A program made the position numbers and the translations under genes. From an uncultured Lactobacillus sp. (lineage in GTDB: Bacteria > Bacillota > Bacilli > Lactobacillales > Lactobacillaceae), in NCBI RefSeq assembly GCF_948948975.1, contig NZ_CARBVX010000001.1, positions 99,414 to 163,413 on the forward strand: 64,000 nt of DNA, in the 5' to 3' direction. Shown piece by piece: positions 46,067 through 54,713 of this stretch. How positions within the stretch are numbered: position 1 is the first letter of the stretch; every line of letters starts with the position of its first letter. The notes beneath the pieces were generated by a model. The model saw only the letters and a program-made list of their open reading frames with translations. It ran no database searches and was not told the origin of the DNA.

Positions 46067-46280
46067 TTATAGGACCCTAAAATATTTAAATAGTTTTAGA
46101 TCATCATCCGTGCCATCATCTGTCTTACGTAGGAAATAGGTCAAAATGATAATCATTAAAAAAACTTCTTATATCCTTTACACTTGGTTGATAAGGGAGC
46201 CTATACCCCCCCCCAGAATTTCTGGAGGATCTAATAACAGCTTGTACGTACTGCACTTCATAATTATTATTTTTTTCCAT
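46067..46280 (-). pseudogene. Short orphan frame with a G9 tract, probably frameshifted
   Basis: From an ATG at 46280 a 51-codon frame reads MEKNNNYEVQYVQAVIRSS and so on, with an exact G9 tract (C9 at 46206-46214) giving Gly-Gly-Gly, then YRLPYQPSVKDIRSF, ending TAA at 46125. One frame over, coding-like sequence goes on as KTDDGTDDDLKLFKYFRVL to a stop at 46067, so the original may have had about 71 residues. A promoter and a terminator bracket it. Not recognised. A G9 run in such AT-rich DNA is a slippage-prone site. Confidence 0.45.
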
Positions 46281-46334
46281 CACTTTCTATCTCACTGTAT
46301 ATACTAAAATAAAAAACATCATTCTTACATTTTT

Positions 46335-46363
46335 ACTATATCACTTATCGTGATTAAACAACA
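46335..46363 (-). promoter_or_regulatory. Promoter with palindrome for the G9 frame
   Basis: On the minus strand a -10 TATAGT (46340-46335) follows the inverted repeat ATCAC-GATAA-GTGAT (46354-46340), with TGTTGT 17 bp upstream as a poor -35. The palindrome between the two elements could be an operator. The rest of 46281-46492 is AT-rich with nothing else identifiable. Confidence 0.35.
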
Positions 46364-46492
46364 TAATAAAGATAGATATTATTCATAATTTTCTGTTTAT
46401 AGGTTAATAGCTTCAATGTATTAACACAATAGATAATTCTTTTTCTGTTATATGGCTTATCAAAAGAAGTTTAAAATTATACCAGTTTAACT

Positions 46493-46902
46493 TTAACCTA
46501 ATAGCTTAGTGCCATGAACCTGTTTTATTTTTATTTGTTCAACAATCTTATTTATATTTGCCTTAGTAATTCCGCCACCAGGTAAAATTTCTATCTTATT
46601 TTTTGACTGTTTGACTACTTCCTTTAAATGATCAAGCGTATGGGAGATTGGTTGATTTAACGGTCCACCATGAATAAGAATACGCTTAACTCTGTTTTGA
46701 GATAACCAATCAATGGCTCCTTTCTGTTCAGCGTTTGTTAATTCATCAAATGCCATGTGCATCACGACTTCTAAGTCTCCAATATGAGGTGTCGTTCCAC
46801 CCACAGTTAAATCATTGCTTAGTTCTATTCGATCAGCACCTTGTTTAATCGTCACACCAAAGGTATATTAGTAAAATTTTCAATACATACTTCTTTAATC
46901 AC
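46493..46902 (-). pseudogene. cutC: CutC family protein with frameshift and internal deletion
   Basis: A GTG at 46902 begins IKEVCIENFTNIPLV, typical CutC N-terminus, and stops; one frame over the sequence goes on as KQGADRIELSNDLTVGGTTPHIG. It then jumps to VVMHMAFDEL, omitting about 80 residues (the IRPRGGDFVY and LGADG region) present in CutC proteins, and finishes normally through RILIHGG, ILPGGGITKANI and QVHGTKLLG. Both a frameshift and a deletion make it non-functional. CutC was named for copper homeostasis, though its role is disputed. Confidence 0.85.
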
Positions 46903-47013
46903 AATTTATGTTTTTCTCCAATCTAAGATTGCTTTTACACTATAACTTACACTAAAACCCGAAATTCAGCTGAATTCCGGGTTTTATAATCGTTATTAAT
47001 TAAGAGTATTATT

Positions 47014-47661
47014 TTAAAGACTAATTTGACCACTAGCTAATAATTCATCACACTTAGTTGGTTCAAATTCATCGCCAGCTTTAAAGTCGTCAGGAACAAC
47101 CATAATACCACGCTTTTGAGGAGCATGTGCTAAGCCCAATTCGCGTGCTGAACAAATCATACCGTATGAATCAACACCACGAAGTTCACCTGGCCAAATT
47201 TGTTGACCATTTGGCATTAGAGTACCAGGAAGTGCCACAACTACCATTTGGCCTTGAGCAATATTTGGAGCACCACAAACAATTTGATGTTCTTCACCAT
47301 TACCCACATCAACAGTAGTTACATGTAAGTGATCTGAATCTGGGTGTGCTTCACAAGTCTTAACGTAACCATAAACAAGAGTAGGCTTTCCAACTTCTAG
47401 CTTAGTATCGAAACCAGCTTCAGCAACTTTCTTGTTTAAAGCATCAACTAGTTCTGGTGTTGGTTTAACTTCACCATTTGGTAACTTATCGTAGTCTAAA
47501 AAGCTACTTACGTTAAAGAAATTAAATCCAATAACTTCTCCATCTTCATTTTCAACTCTTGTAACTTGATCTTTTTCTGTGAATTTACTACGACCCTTAT
47601 CTTGGTCCAAAATCACAATTAAAGTATCAGGGTAACTTGTTTTATTGGTAGAAATAATCAT
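47014..47661 (-). CDS. ytpR: YtpR family tRNA-binding domain protein
   Basis: 215 aa: an N-terminal DUF4479-like part (1-90) and an EMAP/tRNA-binding OB-fold (about 93-205) with HLHVTTVDVGNGEEHQIVCGAPNIAQGQ, closely resembling the N-terminal module of PheT in this window. Its role is uncertain; RNA binding is inferred from the fold. It follows the thioredoxin-like gene by 24 nt, as in Bacillus ytpP-ytpR. Confidence 0.92.
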   Translation of the reverse strand: MIISTNKTSYPDTLIVILDQDKGRSKFTEKDQVTRVENEDGEVIGFNFFNVSSFLDYDKLPNGEVKPTPELVDALNKKVAEAGFDTKLEVGKPTLVYGYVKTCEAHPDSDHLHVTTVDVGNGEEHQIVCGAPNIAQGQMVVVALPGTLMPNGQQIWPGELRGVDSYGMICSARELGLAHAPQKRGIMVVPDDFKAGDEFEPTKCDELLASGQISL

Positions 47662-47685
47662 TTCTAGTAAATTTCCTTTCCTAGA

Positions 47686-48006
47686 CTATTTGAGAGAGTT
47701 AAGGAAGTTTTCTACTTCTTCTTTAGTCTTTCTGTCCTTATTTACTAGTCTACCAATTTCTTTGCCATCTTGGTAGACAACAAAGCTAGGAATTCCAAAG
47801 ATATTTAATTCTTTGGCTACATCAATTGATCCGTCACGGTCAATCTTATAGAATTTTGCATCAGGATTATCTTTTTCAATTTGTGGTAAAAATGGGTCTA
47901 AGAAGCGGCAATCTGGGCACCAGGTAGCTGAAAATAGTAATACTACTTTTCCATTTTTTGTAATTTCTTTTAACTTCTCAGGGGTTAATTCTTTAATTTC
48001 TTCCAT
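47686..48006 (-). CDS. ytpP: Thioredoxin-like protein YtpP
   Basis: 106 aa thioredoxin fold with the redox motif W-C30-P-D-C33 in LLFSATWCPDCRF and the cis-Pro loop FGIPSFVVY. The CPDC motif, rather than CGPC, marks the YtpP-like group. Presumably a cytosolic disulfide reductase or low-molecular-weight thiol partner. Confidence 0.92.
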   Translation of the reverse strand: MEEIKELTPEKLKEITKNGKVVLLFSATWCPDCRFLDPFLPQIEKDNPDAKFYKIDRDGSIDVAKELNIFGIPSFVVYQDGKEIGRLVNKDRKTKEEVENFLNSLK

Positions 48007-48140
48007 TTATCTCACCTTTTCTTACTTTTTATAAGTTATAATAATTTTACATCCTTTTATTTAAAAAATCTAGTCTCAGCTCTTTTAGCTTAGATTAAAA
48101 CCGATCTACAATAAAAATATAGAAATAAGGTATTAAAATA

Positions 48141-48517
48141 ATGGTTGATATGACCACGGAATTACTCCATCCCAGTATGGATTACACCTAGTTTTTGACG
48201 AAATAGTTCAAGATATTAGAAAAGATTCTGATAATTGGATTATTGAAAATAATATTAATCAAATTTCCTCATTAATTTCTACATATCATAAAATCGCAGC
48301 TACAATTACCACCAATACTCGAAAAAATGGGCTACCTATCCACTTAAAATCAGCTTCAGATGATACCTTAAAAGTGATGGACAGATTTAATGATGAGATT
48401 CTTACTTTTGACAATTTTGTCAATAACAGTGACCATATCAAAGCCTTTACTAAATTTTTTAGGGCAGTCAATTATACAAACGAATTACTCCTAGAATTAA
48501 AATTACAAAGTAAATAA
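48141..48517 (+). pseudogene. Unknown small gene with N-terminal frameshift
   Basis: ATG at 48141 follows AAGG; the first frame (MVDMTTELL) stops early, but a one-base change near 48157 joins it to a clean frame GITPSQYGLHLVFDEIV through to TNELLLELKLQSK at 48517. The reconstructed protein would have about 126 residues, be mostly helical, and lack membrane segments. Not recognised. It has its own promoter region and a strong terminator, so it was a stand-alone gene. Confidence 0.65.
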
Positions 48518-48524
48518 TTAGACT

Positions 48525-48563
48525 AAAAAAGTGCCTAGAATTAAATTTTTCTAGGCACTTTTT
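48525..48563. terminator. Bidirectional terminator
   Basis: AAAAAAGTGCCTAGAA and TTCTAGGCACTTTTT form a stem of about 15 bp with an 8-nt loop, between the broken gene at 48141 and trmB. Confidence 0.92.
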
Positions 48564-48588
48564 GTCTTTTCAAAATATTCTTATCAAT

Positions 48589-49245
48589 TTATTTTACAAA
48601 ATGTGCATGTAAGCAGTAAATTGGATTACCCTTAGCTGCAAATTTATGTTCATATTCAGTCTCAACATTTCTTTCAAAAATTTCATCATCTGCGTGATGT
48701 AAATCTAGACTTACATAATCAAATTGCATCCCATAATTGTTAAGACTTACTAAACTATATTCAAATAATCCTCGATTATCTGTCTTAAATTCTAAATGTC
48801 CCTCTGGCTTTAAAATTTGACGATACTTATCTAAAAAGCTCTTATAGGTTAATCTACGCTTTTCATGACGTGTCTTTGGCCAAGGATCAGAAAAGTTTAA
48901 ATAAACAATATCTACGCTATTTTCTGGTAAATACATCGCAATATTAGCAGCATCTGCACACATCAATTGCAAGTTATCGATCTTGTCTTCAAGCTTAGTT
49001 CTTAAAATCATCCCTGCAGCTGTTGTTTGAAGTTCTACTCCAATAAAGTTCATTTCGGGATGTTCCTTAGCTAAAGTAGTAATGAATTGGCCTTTTCCTG
49101 AACCTATCTCAATTGCTAAAGGCTTAGAAAAATCATCGAATCTTTCTTCCCAGTTAATTTTCTTATCTGGATCCGGCTCGTTTAAAATTGCTTCTGGATG
49201 TTCAGCTACTAATTTTTGAGCCCAAGGTTTATTTCTTAATCTCAT
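48589..49245 (-). CDS. trmB: tRNA (guanine-N7)-methyltransferase
   Basis: 218 aa. SAM-binding motif IEIGSGKGQF, catalytic-site segment VYLNFSDPWPKTRHEKRRLT and C-terminal TEYEHKF all match TrmB, which makes m7G46 in tRNAs. It follows ecsB by 11 nt and may be co-transcribed with ecsAB. Confidence 0.96.
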   Translation of the reverse strand: MRLRNKPWAQKLVAEHPEAILNEPDPDKKINWEERFDDFSKPLAIEIGSGKGQFITTLAKEHPEMNFIGVELQTTAAGMILRTKLEDKIDNLQLMCADAANIAMYLPENSVDIVYLNFSDPWPKTRHEKRRLTYKSFLDKYRQILKPEGHLEFKTDNRGLFEYSLVSLNNYGMQFDYVSLDLHHADDEIFERNVETEYEHKFAAKGNPIYCLHAHFVK

Positions 49246-49256
49246 TTTTTCACAAC

Positions 49257-50468
49257 CTAATATCTAACTTTTTTAAATAACTGTTCAATTTTACTTGGTA
49301 AATAAAAATATAGCAATAAAAATGTTAAGGCAAGCAAAGCAATAATTCCACCAAATGCTTCTAATTTTTGCGGAGAAAAGATTATTATTGCTAAACTAAT
49401 TAATCCCCATTCAAGTAACATTCCCTTTTGTAGAACTTTTCTTAATGCCTGTCCTCTAGAAGCAAATGGAATTGGCATTACATGATACATCATATTATGC
49501 TCATATACTGTTCCTAAAGGAATCAATTGATAAAGCGTTAGGAAAATTATCAAAGCACCCGTACCAATTGCCCAACCTGCATCTTGTAAGCAAGCAATTA
49601 ACAAAATCGCAAAAAGAATCATTCTAATTAATAAATTGCTATATTCTGGATCTCTCAATAATACTCTTTGGTAAATAAAAGTATTGGGCGTTTGATCAGT
49701 CGTTTTTATTAAGAAGTCTAAATATTTTCTTCTAGAAATTCGTACTTTCTTATTAGGTACATCAGTAAACATACTATAGAAATTATTGAGTAAGTCTACT
49801 CTTCTTTCTTCATAATCCAGTGCCTTGTACCAATCAAACATCTTTCCTTGAGGTAAGTAATCTACTCCAACCCACGAAGCAATTGCCACTGTAGTATAAA
49901 TAATTGGATTAGGATAAGGTCCTAGAAAAGAAAGATATAAGATTAGAAAGTTAATTCCTAGATATAGCCAAGTATTGTAATAATCATATTTGTTAAAATA
50001 AAAACTTCTAACGATCAATTTAAATTGAACATTCTTACTGACAATCAAACCAATCACAATAAAAATCAGGCCACCAATTGAAAAGCCAGCTCTCATCGTT
50101 GCAAAGGGCAATAAAATTCCTGATACCAGAATAATTAAAATAACAGGCAAGAGCATATTATGTAAATAGAGTGGCTTAAAATAAGCTTTCATTTCATTAT
50201 CCTGATTAAAAAGAAAATGTTCATCTGCCCGATCAAATAAAGTAGCAAAGTGACCAACTCCCAAAGTTGCAGTCCAAATTAAGGCTAGGAGTGGCTTGTA
50301 AAACCAAAGATTATTTGGCCATTTTTTAATATTTTGCGCATACCAAAACATTAAGGCTCCAAATAGAAAAATCAAAGCCAAGATAAAAAAGTCGTTAAAA
50401 ACTAAAGTCAGATAATGCATCTGTTTTTTGAAGTTTTTATTGAGTCTACTTTTAATTAAATCAGTCAT
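49257..50468 (-). CDS. ecsB: ABC transporter permease EcsB
   Basis: 403 aa with about ten hydrophobic helices, arranged as in the EcsB family. It overlaps ecsA by 8 nt. In Bacillus EcsAB affects secretion, competence and RasP intramembrane proteolysis, possibly by clearing cleaved peptides; the exact cargo is not known. Next to hit and prsA, as in Bacillus. Confidence 0.88.
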   Translation of the reverse strand: MTDLIKSRLNKNFKKQMHYLTLVFNDFFILALIFLFGALMFWYAQNIKKWPNNLWFYKPLLALIWTATLGVGHFATLFDRADEHFLFNQDNEMKAYFKPLYLHNMLLPVILIILVSGILLPFATMRAGFSIGGLIFIVIGLIVSKNVQFKLIVRSFYFNKYDYYNTWLYLGINFLILYLSFLGPYPNPIIYTTVAIASWVGVDYLPQGKMFDWYKALDYEERRVDLLNNFYSMFTDVPNKKVRISRRKYLDFLIKTTDQTPNTFIYQRVLLRDPEYSNLLIRMILFAILLIACLQDAGWAIGTGALIIFLTLYQLIPLGTVYEHNMMYHVMPIPFASRGQALRKVLQKGMLLEWGLISLAIIIFSPQKLEAFGGIIALLALTFLLLYFYLPSKIEQLFKKVRY

Positions 50469-51207
50469 GCTTCTTCACCGTTTCCTGATTTAAAATTTGA
50501 TATAAACGATCAAATGAATCGCTTGGCTTTAATCCATAAAATTGTCTAATCTCAGTTAAACTGCCCTCAGTTTCAATTGTGCCATTATTTAAGACAGCAA
50601 ATGTCTGAACCGCTTCTTGTGCTTCAGCCAAAACATGAGTAGTCATTAAAACCATCTTTTGATTAGCAACAGCCTCTTTAACTAAATCAATAAAATTAGC
50701 TACTGCTAAGGGATCAAGACCAGTAAAGGGTTCATCGATTACTAACAAGTCCGCATTTGCTAAAAAGCTGGTTACAATCATTACCTTTTGCTTCATTCCT
50801 TTAGAAAAGTTAATTGGAAGCCAATCAAGCTTATTTTCTAAACGAAACATTTTGCATAATTCTTTTGCTCGTTTCCAAGCTTGATCATGATCTAAATCAT
50901 AGGTAAGCATTACTAACTCTAAATGTTCTTTCAAAGTTAATTCTGGATATAAAATTGGGGTTTCTGGAATATAAGCAACCATCTTTTTAAATTCGGCAGG
51001 ATTTTCAGTTAAGCTTACACCATTCAAAATGATCTTACCCTTTTGCATTCTTAATAATCCAAGTAAGTGCTTAATTGTTGTTGATTTACCAGCACCATTT
51101 AAACCAATTAAACCAACAGCTTGTCCGGGTTCAATTGTTAAATTTACATTTTTAATGACATTAATCCCGGAGTATCCTCCAGTTAAATTTTCAATTTTAA
51201 GTGCCAT
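50461..51207 (-). CDS. ecsA: ABC transporter ATP-binding protein EcsA
   Basis: 248 aa. Walker A GLNGAGKST, Q-loop AYIPETP, signature NFSKGMKQKV (a FSKGM variant of LSGGQ), Walker B LLVIDEPFTGLD and the His switch TTHVL. First gene of the ecsAB unit, divergent from hit. Confidence 0.95.
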   Translation of the reverse strand: MALKIENLTGGYSGINVIKNVNLTIEPGQAVGLIGLNGAGKSTTIKHLLGLLRMQKGKIILNGVSLTENPAEFKKMVAYIPETPILYPELTLKEHLELVMLTYDLDHDQAWKRAKELCKMFRLENKLDWLPINFSKGMKQKVMIVTSFLANADLLVIDEPFTGLDPLAVANFIDLVKEAVANQKMVLMTTHVLAEAQEAVQTFAVLNNGTIETEGSLTEIRQFYGLKPSDSFDRLYQILNQETVKKHD

Positions 51208-51303
51208 TACTTTTTCCTCTCTACTGCAATAAGATACATATTTATGATAGCATGAACATAAGCTAAACTAAATTTTCTTTTCATTAAGAAAGGGGTCTTT
51301 ACC

Positions 51304-51738
51304 ATGACAGAATTAGAAAAAGATTGTTTATTTTGTAAAATCATTAGAGGAGAAATTCCTTCTTATACAGTTTTTGAAAATGATGACGTTAAAGCGTTTC
51401 TTGATATTTCGCAAGTAACTAAAGGCCATACTCTCATCATTCCTAAGAAGCACTTAGTTAACTTCTTTGATTATAGCCAAGAAGATGCGGCTCGATTTTT
51501 ACAATATATTCCTGTTATTGCACAAGCAATTAAAAACTCTGATCCAACTATTAAGGGATTAAATGTTGAAGTAAACAACGGTGAAATCGCTGGACAAGTT
51601 GTGATGCATTCACATATTCATTTAATTCCACGTAGAAGCGAAAATGATCCTGTTTCTACTCCTCATGTAAACAATGCAGATGAATATTCTGAAGAAGATT
51701 ATCAAGCAGTTGCAAACGCTATCAAAAATAATCTATAA
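51304..51738 (+). CDS. hit: HIT-family nucleotide-binding hydrolase
   Basis: 144 aa. The histidine triad is H102-S-H104-I-H106 in QVVMHSHIHLIPR. N-terminal CLFCKIIRGEIPS is typical of the Hit/HinT branch, which hydrolyses nucleoside phosphoramidates or acyl-AMPs. AAAGGGG ribosome site. Divergent from ecsA. Confidence 0.96.
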   Translation: MTELEKDCLFCKIIRGEIPSYTVFENDDVKAFLDISQVTKGHTLIIPKKHLVNFFDYSQEDAARFLQYIPVIAQAIKNSDPTIKGLNVEVNNGEIAGQVVMHSHIHLIPRRSENDPVSTPHVNNADEYSEEDYQAVANAIKNNL

Positions 51739-51819
51739 TAACAGTAATTTTTTCTTCAATGCGGTACAATAAAGGTGGTATTAAGTTAAAAATTATTGAA
51801 TAGATAAGAGGTATACATT

Positions 51820-52311
51820 ATGTCTGGATTTTTATTAGGAATTCTTACTGGTACTGTTGCAGGGGGCTTATTGTCATATGCTAAGAATCCATTAAGTGGT
51901 AACTCAATCAGAAGTGATGTTAAGGATTCTGCAGATAACTTAACCGATTCAGTTCATCGGGTTAAGACAATTTATGATGAACTCGAAGAAAAGAGAATGG
52001 AGCAACCTGAAGAAGAGAAGCAGACTGAAAAAACAGATGCTACTGAAACTCCAAATGAAGACGAAGATGTTGAAGTTTCTAATCGTCCTTCACTCAAAGA
52101 TAAGGCTCATGATTTAGTTGATGCTTTCTCTGCGGCTTCATTCAAAGCCGTTGACCATGATCGTGTCTTTGCTGCAGTTAAGAACAAATTAAATGAAGCA
52201 AAAGAAGACCTTGAAGACGCAAGCGATGATGTGAAAGATGCTACTGAAGATGAAGAAAAAGTAGACAGTAACTCTGGCGCAAGCGAAGAAGAACATAAGG
52301 AAGAAAATTAA
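51820..52311 (+). CDS. YtxH-domain protein, long acidic tail
   Basis: 163 aa. A short glycine-rich hydrophobic N-terminus (FLLGILTGTVAGGLLSYAKNP) is followed by SGNSIRSDVKDSADNLTDSV, the YtxH pattern. The remainder is very rich in Glu/Asp and Lys and predicted helical. Function unknown; membrane-associated by the N-terminal helix. It overlaps the next, related gene by one base (TAATG). Confidence 0.75.
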   Translation: MSGFLLGILTGTVAGGLLSYAKNPLSGNSIRSDVKDSADNLTDSVHRVKTIYDELEEKRMEQPEEEKQTEKTDATETPNEDEDVEVSNRPSLKDKAHDLVDAFSAASFKAVDHDRVFAAVKNKLNEAKEDLEDASDDVKDATEDEEKVDSNSGASEEEHKEEN

Positions 52312-52661
52312 TGAAATTTTTTGGAATTGGATTAGGATTAGGCAGCTTAGCAGGATTAGGGATCTCTCTTCTCCCAAATCCACAAACTGGTCATAAAGTT
52401 AAAGAAGACGTTCGCCTTTTTTTAGATGGCACCAAAAATGATGCTTCTTCATTAGTTACCAGTACAAAACAAGCTACGCAAGCTGCCAATGAATTAATGA
52501 ATAATCTGCCGCAAGCAGAACAAACAGTTAAAGACATACAAAATAACTTAACTGATTTTCAAAGTTCAATTAAACCAGAAGTTGATCAAATGAAAGAAAA
52601 TGTTTCTAATTTAACTAAAGAAGCAAAAGAAGCAGTTGATGGAATTAAAAATGAACTTTAA
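52311..52661 (+). CDS. YtxH-like small membrane-associated protein
   Basis: 116 aa: N-terminal glycine-rich helix FGIGLGLGSLAGLGISLLP followed by NPQTGHKVKEDVRLFLDGTK and a long amphipathic helix with coiled-coil character. It resembles its upstream neighbour in layout (hydrophobic start, then NPxxG), suggesting an ancient duplication. Translationally coupled to it. Function unknown. Confidence 0.72.
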   Translation: MKFFGIGLGLGSLAGLGISLLPNPQTGHKVKEDVRLFLDGTKNDASSLVTSTKQATQAANELMNNLPQAEQTVKDIQNNLTDFQSSIKPEVDQMKENVSNLTKEAKEAVDGIKNEL

Positions 52662-52697
52662 TTTTAAGATTTGTTAGTCTTTTTTATAAATATCAAG

Positions 52698-52734
52698 AAA
52701 ACTCTTATTGTCCATTGGGCTAATAAGAGTTTTT
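52698..52734 (+). terminator. Terminator after the YtxH pair
   Basis: AAAACTCTTATT and AATAAGAGTTTTT form a 12-bp stem with a 12-nt loop, ending in a T-run, before prsA. Confidence 0.87.
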
Positions 52735-52782
52735 ATGTTATATTTGAACTTGTAATTAAGCAAAGGATGTGCAAATTAATAT

Positions 52783-53679
52783 ATGAATAAAACATGGAAA
52801 AAAGCAGCTACTGTTTTAGCTTTTGCAGGAATTGCCTTAAGCGCTACTGCTTGTTCTGGAAGTAAAGCTGTCGTTACTTATAAGGGCGGTAAAATTACCG
52901 AATCTCAATACTATGACAAGATGAAAGAATCTCAAGCAGGTCAATCAACTCTTGCCAGCATGATTGTTTCTGATGCCCTAGAAAGTCAATACGGCAAAGA
53001 CGTTACACAAAAGCAAGTTGATAAAGAATACAATAAGTACAAGAAGCAATATGGTAGTCAGTTTGACTCAGTTCTTGAACAAAATGGAATGACTGCTTCT
53101 ACTTTTAAAGATAATTTAAAGACTAATCTTTTAACTGAGGCTGCTTTGAAGCACATCAAGAAGATTACTCCAGCTCAAGAAAAGAAAGCTTGGAAGAATT
53201 ATCAACCAGAAGTTACTGTACAACACATTCTTGTTTCAAAGAAGAGTACAGCTGAAGACGTCATCAAACAATTACAAGATGGCGGTGACTTCAAGAAACT
53301 AGCTAAGAAGTATTCTACTGATACTGCTACTAAGAACGATGCCGGTAAATTACCTGCATTTGACTCAACTGATTCTACTTTAGATTCGAGTTTCAAGACT
53401 GCTGCATTTAAACTTAAGACTGGTGAAATCACTACTACTCCAGTTAAGACTCAATACGGCTACCACGTAATTAAAATGATTAAGCACCCGGCTAAAGGTA
53501 CTTTCAAGGAACACAAGAAACAAATTGATAACCAAATCTATCAATCAATGTCCGAAGATCAGAACGTTATGAGAAGCGTAATTGCTACTGTACTTAAACG
53601 TGCTGATGTTTCTATCAAGGATAAAGACTTAAAGAACGTTCTTTCTCAATACGTTTCATCAGATAGTCTTTCAAAATAG
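52783..53679 (+). CDS. prsA: Foldase lipoprotein PrsA
   Basis: 298 aa. Lipoprotein signal with lipobox LSATAC (Cys24). N- and C-terminal chaperone arms surround a parvulin peptidyl-prolyl isomerase domain (about 143-235) with VTVQHILVSKK and YGYHVIKM. It acts outside the membrane on secreted proteins, including PBPs in other species. The gene order ecsAB-hit-prsA is conserved in Firmicutes. Confidence 0.96.
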   Translation: MNKTWKKAATVLAFAGIALSATACSGSKAVVTYKGGKITESQYYDKMKESQAGQSTLASMIVSDALESQYGKDVTQKQVDKEYNKYKKQYGSQFDSVLEQNGMTASTFKDNLKTNLLTEAALKHIKKITPAQEKKAWKNYQPEVTVQHILVSKKSTAEDVIKQLQDGGDFKKLAKKYSTDTATKNDAGKLPAFDSTDSTLDSSFKTAAFKLKTGEITTTPVKTQYGYHVIKMIKHPAKGTFKEHKKQIDNQIYQSMSEDQNVMRSVIATVLKRADVSIKDKDLKNVLSQYVSSDSLSK

Positions 53680-53695
53680 AATTTTTACATAATAT

Positions 53696-53734
53696 AAAAA
53701 CCAAGGTTAACTTCCTCATTAACCTTGGTTTTTA
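53696..53734. terminator. Bidirectional terminator prsA / yhaM
   Basis: AAAAACCAAGGTTAA and TTAACCTTGGTTTTT are a perfect 15-bp stem with an 8-nt loop. Confidence 0.94.
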
Positions 53735-53735
53735 T

Positions 53736-54713
53736 TTACTCTAATTTTGGTGCTTTATCTAAAGCTTCATCATTTTTAGGCCTATAGAATCTACGATTGT
53801 CTTGTGACTTAATGGTTTCAGTAAATTCTCCTGGCTTAGTTTGTTGCAAAGCATTAGTAATTGCATAAACTGTAGCGTCTAAATCATCAATTTTATGTAA
53901 AACTTCAGCCTCTAGCACTACTGGTCGATGAGCTGCGCCATATTCAGGTAAGCCGTGATGTGACAAAACTAAATGCCGCAAGAGCATTAAATCTTCACTA
54001 TGCTCATCAATTTTCAATTCATGAGCTGCTAGCATAATCTGCTCATCAATTAAAACCAAATGTCCAATCAAATTTCCCTCAGTCGTATAAGTCGTTGCTA
54101 CAGGACCCGATAGTTCAATTACCTTCCCCATATCATGTAAAATACACCCTGCATAAAGGAGTGAACGATCAATTTGAGGATAAGTATTAGCAATTCCTTC
54201 CGCATCCCTTAGCATTGAAACTGTATGAAAGGCTAATCCATTTCTAACGGCATGATGATTAGATTTGCCAGCTGGATATGAGAAAAATTCTTTATTCCAC
54301 TTTTTCAGTAAGTAACGCACAATACGATTCCATGTTGGATTTAAGATCTCAAAAACACGTTTATTAATCTCTTCTTCAAGATCTTTTTGCTTAATGGGAG
54401 CTGAATGAACAAATTGACTTAAATCATATCCTTCATTTGGACCCACTACTCTTAAGTCATAAATTCTTATTTGCGGTCTATCTTGATACTCTTCTCGTCT
54501 TCCGCTCAATTCCACGATGGTTCCTGGACTAAAAGTATCTGCATCCTGCTGACTAGCGTTCCAAAGATTTCCCCTAATCGTGCCACTTGAATCGCTAAAT
54601 TGTAAAACTAAGTATTGTTTGCCATTTTTACTAGTACGAAGACTGGAATCTTTTAAAAGTAAAACCAAATTCATGTCTTCGCCATCATTATAATCAAGCA
54701 ACCTTTTTATCAT
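53736..54713 (-). CDS. yhaM: 3'-5' exoribonuclease YhaM
   Basis: 325 aa. OB-fold (about 12-95) followed by an HD domain: H163 in AFHTVSML, H193-D194 in CILHDMGK, and the later HHGLPEYGA. The family degrades RNA and DNA from the 3' end and trims stalled mRNA ends. Last gene of yhaO-yhaN-yhaM; start overlaps the yhaN stop by one base. Confidence 0.95.
   Translation of the reverse strand: MIKRLLDYNDGEDMNLVLLLKDSSLRTSKNGKQYLVLQFSDSSGTIRGNLWNASQQDADTFSPGTIVELSGRREEYQDRPQIRIYDLRVVGPNEGYDLSQFVHSAPIKQKDLEEEINKRVFEILNPTWNRIVRYLLKKWNKEFFSYPAGKSNHHAVRNGLAFHTVSMLRDAEGIANTYPQIDRSLLYAGCILHDMGKVIELSGPVATTYTTEGNLIGHLVLIDEQIMLAAHELKIDEHSEDLMLLRHLVLSHHGLPEYGAAHRPVVLEAEVLHKIDDLDATVYAITNALQQTKPGEFTETIKSQDNRRFYRPKNDEALDKAPKLE

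Noticed and set aside
51820..52661. The two YtxH genes as a phage or stress island
   Set aside because: Composition matches neighbours, they lie inside a conserved ecs-hit-prsA neighbourhood, and no mobile genes are present.
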